From Christensenellaceae bacterium Phil7 (GTDB lineage Bacteria; Bacillota; Clostridia; Christensenellales; CAG-138), in contig MSGV01000013.1 in assembly GCA_001940845.1 (NCBI GenBank), forward strand, positions 1-47,860: a stretch of 47,860 bases of DNA, in the 5' to 3' direction. Below, in pieces: positions 16,134 to 23,527 of the stretch; position 1 is the first letter of the stretch, and every line of letters begins with the position of its first letter. The position numbers and the translations under genes were made by a program. The notes under the pieces were generated by a model. It saw only the letters and a program-made list of their open reading frames with translations. It was not told the origin of the DNA and did not search any database.

Positions 16134-16163
16134 AGCATAGCATACTGAGCCCATATCAGTCAA
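16134..16163 (-). promoter_or_regulatory. Promoter of the Ppx-PHP unit
   Basis: On the minus strand TTGACT (16158-16163), an 18-base spacer and TATGCT (16134-16139), about 37 bases upstream of the ATG, which has an AAGGAAGG ribosome-binding site. Confidence 0.6.
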
Positions 16164-16225
16164 TATCAGCATTTGAATTTCCTTCATATATTCGTCGAAA
16201 TATACGATAAATTTGCATTTTATGC

Positions 16226-16254
16226 TTGAAACAGCAGGACATTCGTGGTTTAAT
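16226..16254 (+). promoter_or_regulatory. Promoter of the xpt-guaA operon
   Basis: TTGAAA (16226-16231), a 17-base spacer and TTTAAT (16249-16254). The 5' untranslated region is only about 26 bases, so there is no room for a purine riboswitch downstream of this start. Confidence 0.75.
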
Positions 16255-16286
16255 GTAGGTTAATAAAAATATCCGGAGGACTTATC

Positions 16287-16859
16287 ATGCAGCTTCTGAA
16301 GGACAGAATAAGCCATGAGGGAAAGGTGCTCCCCGGCAATATCGTCAAGGTCGATGGTTTTTTAAATCATCGTGTAGATGTAAGTCTTTTGAGAGCTCTT
16401 TCGAAGGAATTTGCAGCTCATTTTAGGGATCGTGAGATTTCTGCGATAATGACTGTGGAAGCCAGCGGCATACCTCTTGCGACGATATGCGCAGAGGAGA
16501 TGGGCGTTCCCCTAATCTTTGCTAAGAAGGCTAAGAGCGATAATATCGAAGGCGGTCTATTCAAAAGTGAGATCATGAGCTATACCTATAATAAAAAGGT
16601 AACGCTCATCGTATCCGCAGAATGGCTTCATCCGGGCGATAAGATTCTCATAATCGATGATTTTATGGCTCGCGGTGAGGCAATGCGCGGGCTCGTTGGC
16701 ATCATTGAGCAAGCGGGAGCAGAGCTGGTTGGCATCGGCATTGCAGTCGAAAAGGGCTTTCAAGGCGGGGGCGATAAACTCCGGGAAAGGGGCATCGACC
16801 TTTATTCGCTTGCGATTATAGAAGAAGCCACCGATGAAGGAATTAAATTCAGAGAATGA
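16287..16859 (+). CDS. xpt: Xanthine phosphoribosyltransferase
   Basis: Converts xanthine and PRPP to XMP in purine salvage. The 190-residue length is normal. The PRPP-binding motif is visible as ILIIDDFMARGEAM (about residues 119-132), and the N-terminus (MQLLKDRI, then VDGFLNHRVDV) is typical of Xpt rather than of hypoxanthine or adenine enzymes. The ribosome-binding site CGGAGGA lies 7 bases before the ATG. It is first gene of a two-gene operon with guaA, so XMP made here feeds directly into GMP synthesis. Unusually for a Firmicute xpt, no guanine riboswitch is visible upstream. Confidence 0.92.
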   Translation: MQLLKDRISHEGKVLPGNIVKVDGFLNHRVDVSLLRALSKEFAAHFRDREISAIMTVEASGIPLATICAEEMGVPLIFAKKAKSDNIEGGLFKSEIMSYTYNKKVTLIVSAEWLHPGDKILIIDDFMARGEAMRGLVGIIEQAGAELVGIGIAVEKGFQGGGDKLRERGIDLYSLAIIEEATDEGIKFRE

Positions 16860-16872
16860 AAGTTGGAAATTA

Positions 16873-18393
16873 ATGGAACGTATTGTTATTCTAAATTTTG
16901 GTGCTCAGTATAATCAGCTGATCGCGCGAAGAGTACGTGAAGCTGGAGTATATAGCGAGCTCCTGCCTCCGAGTTCATCGCTGGAAACTATTCGCGGCAA
17001 TGGACTCTCCGGCATCATACTGACCGGCGGTCCGGACAGCGTCTATGATGATGATGCAAGAAGCTGCCTGAATGGGATATATACCCTCGGAGTGCCCGTA
17101 CTCGGTATATGCTACGGAATGCAGCTTATGAGCAGCCACTTTGGGGCCAAGGTCGGTCCCGCACCTACCAGAGAATATGGCAAGACCCTCACCTATTTTG
17201 GTGAAAGCCCCCTTTTCAGCGGTGTACCGACGTCCATCACCTGGATGAGTCATAATGATTCCGTCCTCACCTGTCCTGAAGGCTTTAAAATAGTATCTCA
17301 TACCGATGGATGTGCCATCTGCGGTATTGAAAATGCAGAAAAAAAGCTTTATGGCGTACAGTTCCATCCTGAGGTTGCTCATACCGAGTATTGCAGGATG
17401 ATTTTTGATAATTTCGTACATGTGATATGCGGCTGCAATGGTGATTGGTCCATGGATAGCCTGGCAGATGAACTGATCGAGGAAATACGCGCTCAAGTCG
17501 GCGATTGCCGTGTCGTTGCGGGGCTCTCCGGCGGTGTCGATTCCTCTGTTGCAGCGGTATTGGTGCATCGTGCGATCGGCGATAGGCTCACATGTATCTT
17601 TGTCGATCATGGTCTGCTGCGTAAAAATGAAGCTGAGGAGGTCATGAGCTATTATAGACAAGAGCTCGGACTGAACGTCATCGAAGTTGATGCAAAGGAA
17701 CGCTTCCTCAGTAAGCTTGCCGGGGTTTCCGAACCGGAGCAGAAGCGTAAAATTATTGGTAACGAATTCATATATGTCTTTGAGGATGAGGCCAAGAAGA
17801 TCGGCGCGGAGTATCTATTACAAGGCACGATATATCCCGATGTAGTTGAGAGCGGTATGGGGGGCTCCGATGTCATCAAGAGCCATCATAATGTTGGTGG
17901 GCTTCCGCCTAAGATCGCCTTTAAGGGTCTGGTGGAACCGCTACGCAAGCTCTTCAAGGATGAGGTTCGCCGCCTTGGGGAAAGCCTTGGTATGCCAAAG
18001 GCACTCGTTTGGCGCCAACCCTTCCCGGGTCCCGGTCTTGCAATTCGCATTCTTGGAGATATTACCGAGGAAAAGCTTGAGATACTTCGTCAGTCGGATT
18101 ATATCCTGCGCGATGAGATAGCAAAAGCAGGGCTTGACCGCTCAATTTGGCAGTATTTCACCGTATTCACCGGCATGAAAACGGTCGGCGTCATGGGCGA
18201 TAAGCGTACCTACGATTATATCATCGGCGTGCGCGCAGTCATCTCGACCGATGCAATGACCGTTGAGTTTGCCGAGCTCCCCTATCCCCTGCTCAGACGC
18301 ATCAGCAGCAGAATAATTGCTGAAACCCCCCATGTAAATCGTGTTGTTCTGGATATAACGGATAAACCGCCGGGAACGATCGAGTGGGAGTGA
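16873..18393 (+). CDS. guaA: GMP synthase (glutamine-hydrolysing)
   Basis: Converts XMP, glutamine and ATP to GMP. An N-terminal class I glutamine amidotransferase (nucleophile in GICYGMQLM, His and Glu in VQFHPEVAHTEY) is followed by an ATP pyrophosphatase domain (P-loop GLSGGVDSSVAAV) and the C-terminal dimerisation domain ending IEWE. I prefer the ATG at 16873, giving the conserved MERIVILNFGAQY start and 506 residues; an in-frame ATG at 16834 would add 13 residues and overlap xpt. The gap to xpt is 13 bases. The 3' end of guaA is a known integration site for genomic islands, and the sequence beyond the stop codon looks accessory. Confidence 0.95.
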   Translation: MERIVILNFGAQYNQLIARRVREAGVYSELLPPSSSLETIRGNGLSGIILTGGPDSVYDDDARSCLNGIYTLGVPVLGICYGMQLMSSHFGAKVGPAPTREYGKTLTYFGESPLFSGVPTSITWMSHNDSVLTCPEGFKIVSHTDGCAICGIENAEKKLYGVQFHPEVAHTEYCRMIFDNFVHVICGCNGDWSMDSLADELIEEIRAQVGDCRVVAGLSGGVDSSVAAVLVHRAIGDRLTCIFVDHGLLRKNEAEEVMSYYRQELGLNVIEVDAKERFLSKLAGVSEPEQKRKIIGNEFIYVFEDEAKKIGAEYLLQGTIYPDVVESGMGGSDVIKSHHNVGGLPPKIAFKGLVEPLRKLFKDEVRRLGESLGMPKALVWRQPFPGPGLAIRILGDITEEKLEILRQSDYILRDEIAKAGLDRSIWQYFTVFTGMKTVGVMGDKRTYDYIIGVRAVISTDAMTVEFAELPYPLLRRISSRIIAETPHVNRVVLDITDKPPGTIEWE

Positions 18394-18500
18394 TTTCGCA
18401 AGACCACTTTCCCGGCTGTAGAGCCGGAAAAGTAGCGATTTCACCGAGCCGTGGCAACAAAATGGCAACATAATTTGTATTATCAAAAGAATAAAGCAAA

Positions 18501-18542
18501 GAGCTAACTGATTTTTTAGGAAGTCAGTTAGCTCTTTTTTTC
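18501..18542 (+). terminator. Strong intrinsic terminator downstream of guaA
   Basis: A perfect 11-bp stem, GAGCTAACTGA (18501-18511) and TCAGTTAGCTC (18524-18534), followed by seven T. It lies 107 bases past the guaA stop codon; between them is a separate CCGGCT-GTAG-AGCCGG hairpin. Confidence 0.9.
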
Positions 18543-18560
18543 GTTTTCAGAGGCTTAGGG

Positions 18561-18848
18561 CTAATATTTGTTTGTGAATCTCTCATAAAAATCGTCGTCT
18601 GAACATTCGCCATCAACAAATGACTGAAGTTCATCTTTCATTTGTGTGTAGATATTCATGCTTTCATATTCTACGCAAAATGCCGTATGAACCATAGCAC
18701 CGTATACACAACAGGTAATGGCATAATACTTACTGCACTTTTCAAGGGTGATTCTGCAACTGTTGCCGTATTCTTCATCAATGATGATTGTTCCGTTTTC
18801 AGAACCTTTTGTTCCAACCGTTTTCCCGTTTGATACCCGAATCCACAT
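18561..18848 (-). CDS. Hypothetical protein, 95 aa
   Basis: A protein I do not recognise. It is probably soluble and mixed alpha/beta, with five cysteines (including a CC pair) and an acidic C-terminus (GECSDDDFYERF). The ATG has a good ribosome-binding site (GAGG, about 18854-18858) and the gene begins 20 bases after the stop of the next upstream gene in the same orientation, so the two form a unit. Its location between the guaA terminator and a truncated lipoprotein suggests cargo or residue of an integrated element. Confidence 0.6.
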   Translation of the reverse strand: MWIRVSNGKTVGTKGSENGTIIIDEEYGNSCRITLEKCSKYYAITCCVYGAMVHTAFCVEYESMNIYTQMKDELQSFVDGECSDDDFYERFTNKY

Positions 18849-18867
18849 ATACTTACCTCAATTCTGC

Positions 18868-19062
18868 TTATTCCTCTTTCAGCGCATCCGCAAGCATATC
18901 GCTGAGTTCCTGCGATGGGACTTTTGCCCAACGCTGCGTAGTGTCTTCTGCCGGGAATGTATAACGCCAGCGGTCATACTGCTCCTTGCTGATCTCACCG
19001 TTTCTGTACTTCTCGGCTTGGTCATCCCATGTGGAAAGCATGGTGAAAATAGACTCTTCCAT
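18868..19062 (-). CDS. Hypothetical protein, 64 aa, possibly a truncated C-terminus
   Basis: A small, charged, soluble protein with a Trp-rich core (STWDDQAEKYRNGEISKEQYDRWRY, about residues 10-33 read in parts) and an acidic helical tail. The start codon lies inside the 3' end of the lipoprotein fragment at 19022-19213, in another frame, and no ribosome-binding site is obvious. It is therefore probably the tail of a longer gene joined by recombination to the lipoprotein remnant. The family is not identified. Confidence 0.45.
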   Translation of the reverse strand: MEESIFTMLSTWDDQAEKYRNGEISKEQYDRWRYTFPAEDTTQRWAKVPSQELSDMLADALKEE

Positions 19063-19213
19063 CTCCCTCGTACGGCATAAAATCGGGCGTGTCCGTGATC
19101 AATTGGCTACTTGTCCCTGGATTCTTTCCAACGCAGCCACAGGCCAATAAAAAGATCGAAAGCACAAGTATACTTGCAATTACTTTATTTAAATACTTTG
19201 AAATATTCCTCAA
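19022..19213 (-). pseudogene. Truncated lipoprotein (N-terminal fragment)
   Basis: The first about 50 residues are a lipoprotein N-terminus: a basic start, a hydrophobic stretch (VIASILVLSIFLLACGC, lipobox LACGC) and a Ser/Thr-rich tether leading to FMPYEGDGR. The intact S41-like lipoprotein at 21910 has the matching arrangement, with WQPYDGDGS just after its tether. Here the frame leaves homology after GDGR and stops 10 residues later, so a breakpoint falls near 19055-19065. It is probably the head of a paralogue cut off by insertion or deletion. Confidence 0.6.
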
Positions 19214-19499
19214 TCAAATCCCTCCATAGTTTTCGTTTCGTCATCTAAATGTACGGATCATACTAAATTACTTTCATTTTGATGCTAAACTTTTTGCTTG
19301 CTTAATCAAAACTGCCGCTATCGAAAGCTGCTCATATTAAAATTATACCATTTTAAATTACGATTATCAAGCATTTTCATGACGATTGATCCCCTTGATA
19401 ATAATGGGTCGATGGTAAAATGAAATCGGATAGTTTAGGAAAAAGAAGAAACAATGTGAACTATGATACAATTATGGCTACTCTCAGGCTGTGCAAGCA

Positions 19500-19650
19500 A
19501 TCGAGTAGGAGAAAATTTCTCCAATTGATAAATTTCCGACCTTTTACACCACCGTGCGTACCGTTCGGTACACGACGATTCAATCAACTTAACAAGTCAT
19601 ACACCTTTTGGTGTAGTAGTCTAACATCGAGACTAATCCAAATGAGCTTT
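19500..19650 (-). mobile_element. Group II intron 3' end (domains V-VI), degenerate remnant
   Basis: Read on the minus strand, a domain V-like hairpin is seen at about 19547-19580 (stem GTGTACC / GGTACGCAC around a GAAC loop, then GGTGGTGT). A domain VI-like hairpin and a terminal CCTACTCGAT at 19500 follow, the pattern at the 3' end of many bacterial group II introns. A small ACACC/GGTGT hairpin precedes domain V. No reverse transcriptase or domains I-III are present, so this is a 5'-truncated, non-mobile relic. The flanking 19214-19499 holds nothing I can name. Confidence 0.65.
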
Positions 19651-19687
19651 GTCTCTCTTTTGTTACAGCAAATTTCATCGCACCCCC

Positions 19688-19716
19688 TTGACATACATGT
19701 AAATTTATGATACTTT
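19688..19716 (+). promoter_or_regulatory. Promoter of the ABC exporter leader
   Basis: Consensus TTGACA (19688-19693), a 17-base spacer and TACTTT (19711-19716), predicting a start near 19723, a few bases before the leader ribosome-binding site. Confidence 0.7.
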
Positions 19717-19739
19717 ATTGAAATAGGGAGGTGTTACCT

Positions 19740-19766
19740 ATGGTAAAACGCCGGATTTCCTTCTAA
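19740..19766 (+). CDS. Leader peptide MVKRRISF upstream of the ABC exporter
   Basis: An eight-codon open frame (MVKRRISF, stop TAA) with an excellent ribosome-binding site (GGGAGG, 19726-19731, 8 bases spacing). Its last three codons and first stop base overlap the left arm of the first of two overlapping hairpins. Short, basic leader peptides placed like this are known from ribosome-stalling attenuation of antibiotic-resistance genes; that it works this way here is inference. The frame is too short to judge by composition. Confidence 0.55.
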   Translation: MVKRRISF

Positions 19767-19800
19767 ACGATAGAAGGAAAAACCAAATATCCTTCTATCG
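19756..19800 (+). promoter_or_regulatory. Mutually exclusive hairpins in the exporter leader
   Basis: Hairpin 1: TTTCCTTCTA (19756-19765) with TAGAAGGAAA (19771-19780), perfect 10 bp and a 5-base loop. Hairpin 2: CGATAGAAGGA (19768-19778) with TCCTTCTATCG (19790-19800), perfect 11 bp. They share 19771-19778, so only one can form at a time. Neither is followed by a T-run, so control by translation, RNA processing, or a DNA-binding protein on the palindromes is more likely than termination. Confidence 0.7.
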
Positions 19801-19823
19801 CTTCAAAAGCATAGGAGGTAAAT

Positions 19824-21422
19824 ATGAAAAATTATATCAAACAACATCGTTCGTCCTTCATCTGCGCATTGCTTTGCATTTTGATCAGTTCGCTTCTTGC
19901 GGTGATCCTGCAATTTTTTAAGGGCGATGTGCTGGATTATGCGGTAGCTGGACAGTTGGGAAGCGCTATAAAGTATGCTGCTCTGCTGATCGTATTCATT
20001 CTTCTAGAAGTATTTTTTTACTTCTGCTATCGTCAGTTTCTTGCTAAATTTGTGGTGGGATGCACCGGGTCCTTGAAGCATGACATATTTAAAAGCATAC
20101 TGACGAAAAGCTACATTGGGTATAAGGACGCTGCTCAAGGCGAATATATCGCAAAATACACCGCAGAGGCCGATTCAATCAAGGAAAGATATTTTGACAT
20201 GTGGCTCTCATTCTTTGAGATTCTTTTCAAGATTATCTTCGTCAGTGCGGCCTTGTTTTTATTGGACTGGCGTATTGCAGCCATTACTTTGATGCTGCTG
20301 ACAACTCCGCTCTATATCCCTAAATTGATCGCTGGGCGGCTGCAAAAGGCGCAATCTGCTTACTTGGAGGCAACCGCAGATAACCTGGTAAAGATAAATG
20401 ATTGGCTGTCAGGTTTTGAAATCATCAAAAATTTTTCCATTGAGCGCAAAATCATGGATAAATTTGAGCAAAGTAACGCTTATGTGATGAAGAAACTGCG
20501 CCACGATGCACAACTGGGTGCTGCGGCACAGCTTATTACAACGCTGATTTCCTATCTTTCTTATTTCATCGTTTTGGCTTTTGCAGCATGGCTCGTCATC
20601 TGCGGCGATTTCTCCGCCGGGGATTTCTTTGTGGCTATCGGCATGATCGACCAGCTTTCTTATCCGCTGATTTCCCTATCACAGATCATTCGTCAGCTTG
20701 TTGCAATCAAGCCGATCTGTAAAGGAATGGAGAATTTCCTTTCCGCTTCCGAGGCCGCCAATCAAACCGATTTATCTGTGTTTGAAAAGGAAATTTGCTT
20801 TGACCATGTCACATTTGGTTATGGGAATTCTCCTGCGGTTTTGAACGATTTCAATTTAGTAATGCAAAAGGGTAAGCGGTATCTGTTCTGCGGTCCCAGC
20901 GGCTGCGGAAAGACAACGGTAATCAATCTGCTCCTGAGATACTTCGATGTGAACTCTGGCAAGATACTATTAGACGATAAGTCGATTTCTACTTATGCAA
21001 GTACCTATGGATGCATAACCGTTCTGAGGCAAGATGCAATTCTTTTTCACGATACACTTAGAAACAATCTTACCATGTATCGTGAGATGGAGGATAGCGC
21101 ACTCATTGAGCTGCTCTCGCGGTTAGGGCTTGAGAAGTACGCAAACCAGGATTCCTTGAATACAGTCATTACAGAGAATGGCAGCAATCTTTCCGGCGGT
21201 GAGCGGAAACGGGTTTGTCTTGCAAGGGCACTTTTGAGAAATACCGAAATTTTGGTTTTGGATGAACCGCTTGCGAATCTGGATAATGAAACTGCCCAAC
21301 GCATCGAAGAATTGATCCTGTCAATCAGCGGCAGAACTATGATCGTTGTATCCCATCAATTCAGCGAGCAGAAGCTCTATCGTTTTGATAAGGTTATTGA
21401 TTTTGCAAAGCACAAGATATAG
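19824..21422 (+). CDS. ABC exporter, fused membrane and ATPase domains
   Basis: A half-transporter of the type I exporter fold, 532 residues. The N-terminal membrane domain (about residues 1-310) has six predicted transmembrane segments, the first around residues 12-32. The nucleotide-binding domain carries Walker A GPSGCGKTT (about 356), Q-loop LRQDA, signature LSGGE (about 457), Walker B ILVLDEP (about 478) and the switch His in VVSHQ. It would function as a homodimer exporting a peptide, lipid or drug. No partner gene, peptidase domain or substrate precursor is adjacent. A leader peptide and paired hairpins upstream suggest inducible expression. Confidence 0.9.
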   Translation: MKNYIKQHRSSFICALLCILISSLLAVILQFFKGDVLDYAVAGQLGSAIKYAALLIVFILLEVFFYFCYRQFLAKFVVGCTGSLKHDIFKSILTKSYIGYKDAAQGEYIAKYTAEADSIKERYFDMWLSFFEILFKIIFVSAALFLLDWRIAAITLMLLTTPLYIPKLIAGRLQKAQSAYLEATADNLVKINDWLSGFEIIKNFSIERKIMDKFEQSNAYVMKKLRHDAQLGAAAQLITTLISYLSYFIVLAFAAWLVICGDFSAGDFFVAIGMIDQLSYPLISLSQIIRQLVAIKPICKGMENFLSASEAANQTDLSVFEKEICFDHVTFGYGNSPAVLNDFNLVMQKGKRYLFCGPSGCGKTTVINLLLRYFDVNSGKILLDDKSISTYASTYGCITVLRQDAILFHDTLRNNLTMYREMEDSALIELLSRLGLEKYANQDSLNTVITENGSNLSGGERKRVCLARALLRNTEILVLDEPLANLDNETAQRIEELILSISGRTMIVVSHQFSEQKLYRFDKVIDFAKHKI

Positions 21423-21764
21423 CCGGATAAAACTATCCGTTTTCAAATCACTGGCAGCAATCCACTGCTGACCTTCTTTGATAATGCCTAAAGCAGCTAT
21501 GCCGTAACAACGACACAGCAACATATTGAAAATGGGCTGCCGCAGAAGCGAATAACTTTTGCAGCAGCCTACGCATTTTGGACTTCCAAATTCCATGCTT
21601 GCCGACTTTATCATAAATTTAACTTGAACCCTACGCTGCTATAAAGTTAGCAATGCTGTTTCTCATTCAGGCATTTTTCAAATATACAGTTTATCAGCGG
21701 ATTTTCAATTGTTGATATTATGTAAAGTTTTGTCAGGAATTCTGAAAAAAGTTAAAATCGCTTA
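21423..21764. other. Intergenic region, no recognised feature
   Basis: Between the exporter stop and the promoter at 21765 I see no supported gene, RNA or clear terminator. The right part (21640-21764) is AT-rich. Confidence 0.4.
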
Positions 21765-21794
21765 TTGACTTTTATCGTTTCAATATGCTAAGAT
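21765..21794 (+). promoter_or_regulatory. Promoter of the short leader RNA / S41-like lipoprotein
   Basis: TTGACT (21765-21770), an 18-base spacer and TAAGAT (21789-21794), with a predicted start near 21801. Confidence 0.7.
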
Positions 21795-21818
21795 ATTCTT
21801 GCAGATAGATTTAGATTT

Positions 21819-21886
21819 GAGAGTGTTTTGATAAAGGGCATACGGAAGATATTCTCTTCCGCCTTTGTTGAGCACTCTCATTTTTT
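21819..21886 (+). terminator. Leader terminator (attenuator or small-RNA terminator)
   Basis: GAGAGTG (21819-21825) pairs with CACTCTC (21873-21879), enclosing an AAAGG/CCTTT pair and an apical CGGAAGA/TCTTCCG hairpin, and is followed by six T. It lies between the promoter at 21765 and the gene at 21910, so most transcripts should stop after about 85 bases unless antitermination occurs. Confidence 0.8.
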
Positions 21887-21909
21887 AAATCCAAAAAGGA
21901 GATTTCAAC

Positions 21910-23436
21910 ATGAAAAAAATTTTCTTGATTCTTATGTCAATGCTTCTCATATTTAATATGATTGCATGTAATCCGGCAGCTCACGATGCAATTTTCGATA
22001 AAATTTCGGCACCCCTCCTTATTTCTGAGCCTGCTGACACTCCGGCACCAACGGCAATTCCATCCGATTGGCAGCCCTATGATGGAGATGGCTCCAAATA
22101 TGAATACATCTGGACAAACCCACGCGATAGCGAGATCGAAAAGGATATCATCACCTTTGCCGATAAATTTCTCGATCCCTGGCACGGTCACAACAAGTTT
22201 GTGAATATCGAAACTCCACATGAAATACAAGATATTGGAATGGCTCTTAAATCTGAGCTTTGGAATGAATATGATGATGAGCTCAGAACGAAATTCATTC
22301 AAACAATAAACAACATTTTGATAAACATTCCGAATTTGGATATCAACGAACTCCGTTATTCCCTAAGCTCTGCGCTTGCTTTGCTGAATGATGTGCACTC
22401 GAATATCTACTCACATTCCTTCAGATTATGCTTTCCGGTCTATTTTGAGATTGTAGAAATGGATGGTCATATTGACTACTGCGTAAGTCTTATCAAAAAA
22501 AATTATTCGAAGGTATTATTCTCCAAGCTAAAAGCAATAAATGGAGTCAGTACCTACGAACTGATAGAGCTGGCTCGCCCAGTAATACCCCACGAAACCG
22601 AGGATGGATTGATTGCAAAGCTATTTTCCGATTTCATCTATTATGCTGATTTTCTTCACTATATTGGAGTAATTGGAAATGAAAATTCCGCTTTATTTAC
22701 TTTTGAAGACGAGGACGGCGAAATCATAGATATTCCCCTTACAGCAAAAAAACATTTTGCTTATGAGGACATTGCTTTTCCCGACTTTATTTACGATCTT
22801 GAATCACCTCCATTCGCCTATGGTATGCTAGACTCTTATTTTGATGAAGACCATTGGTTTACCTATGTTGAAGAATACGATACGGTGTACATTCGTTTCA
22901 ATTCTTGTAATATGTATGATGAAAATGATCTCATTTATGATTTTGTGGCTTTCATGGATGAAATACGAACCCTGATCGATGAGGTCAATGGCATAGATAA
23001 GCTGATTGTCGATTTTCGCAATAATGGGGGCGGTCACTATGTGGACGAAACTCGACGAGAACTATTCAGTGCCATTCGGGATATTTACGCCCCCGGCGGC
23101 AAATATCTTCTTATAGATCGCAATTCGTATTCATCCGCTGTGCTCTGGCCCGCTGCCATAAAACGGCACTTCAGCGATAAACCCGAGCTCGGCGAGATCA
23201 TCATAGCCGGCACTCCGGCTGCTGAACCTCCATTCTGCTATTCGATTGCAGATACGCCATATGAGATGGAATCGCTGAATGCATACTATAACATCGGATC
23301 ATTCTATATTAGTTCTTGGGAATACTACCCCTATGAAGCTTTCATGCCGGATGAGGGCTGGTGGATAGAGCAGAGCTATAAAGACCTGCTCGATGGCTAT
23401 GACAGCCTCCTGAAAGCGATTTTCGAAGCCGATTGA
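21910..23436 (+). CDS. Lipoprotein with S41-peptidase-like domain
   Basis: A 508-residue predicted lipoprotein. The signal peptide ends in lipobox FNMIAC (Cys 20), followed by a Pro/Ala/Thr tether and the PYDGDG segment. The C-terminal half resembles tail-specific proteases (S41): IDKLIVDFRNNGGGHYV (about residues 355-371) matches the conserved D-x-R-x-N-x-G-G-G strand, and LIDRNSYSSAVLWPAAIKRHF matches the segment bearing the catalytic Ser with a downstream Lys. No PDZ domain is evident. It may be an extracytoplasmic peptidase or a non-catalytic relative. Expression is preceded by a promoter-terminator unit, and a truncated paralogue lies at 19213. Confidence 0.75.
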   Translation: MKKIFLILMSMLLIFNMIACNPAAHDAIFDKISAPLLISEPADTPAPTAIPSDWQPYDGDGSKYEYIWTNPRDSEIEKDIITFADKFLDPWHGHNKFVNIETPHEIQDIGMALKSELWNEYDDELRTKFIQTINNILINIPNLDINELRYSLSSALALLNDVHSNIYSHSFRLCFPVYFEIVEMDGHIDYCVSLIKKNYSKVLFSKLKAINGVSTYELIELARPVIPHETEDGLIAKLFSDFIYYADFLHYIGVIGNENSALFTFEDEDGEIIDIPLTAKKHFAYEDIAFPDFIYDLESPPFAYGMLDSYFDEDHWFTYVEEYDTVYIRFNSCNMYDENDLIYDFVAFMDEIRTLIDEVNGIDKLIVDFRNNGGGHYVDETRRELFSAIRDIYAPGGKYLLIDRNSYSSAVLWPAAIKRHFSDKPELGEIIIAGTPAAEPPFCYSIADTPYEMESLNAYYNIGSFYISSWEYYPYEAFMPDEGWWIEQSYKDLLDGYDSLLKAIFEAD

Positions 23437-23452
23437 GCTTGACTATATCGAA

Positions 23453-23478
23453 ACAGCGGTGCTTTTATGTACCGCTGT
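23453..23478. terminator. Weak hairpin between convergent genes
   Basis: An 8-bp perfect stem, ACAGCGGT (23453-23460) and ACCGCTGT (23471-23478), lies between the converging lipoprotein and solute-binding-protein genes. Neither side has a proper T-run. Confidence 0.35.
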
Positions 23479-23527
23479 CTCAGGATCAGACCATGATCTC
23501 AAGCCTCGATTCAATTATTTCCCATAT

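Noticed and set aside
16098-16286. Guanine/xanthine riboswitch upstream of xpt
   Set aside because: The predicted transcription start leaves only about 26 bases before the ATG, and no purine aptamer core is visible further upstream.
19420-19710. 96-residue open frame upstream of the exporter
   Set aside because: It runs antisense through the group II intron relic and has no family resemblance or ribosome-binding site.
21321-21614. Minus-strand open frame downstream of the ABC exporter
   Set aside because: It overlaps the exporter 3' end, lacks a ribosome-binding site and has no recognisable family.
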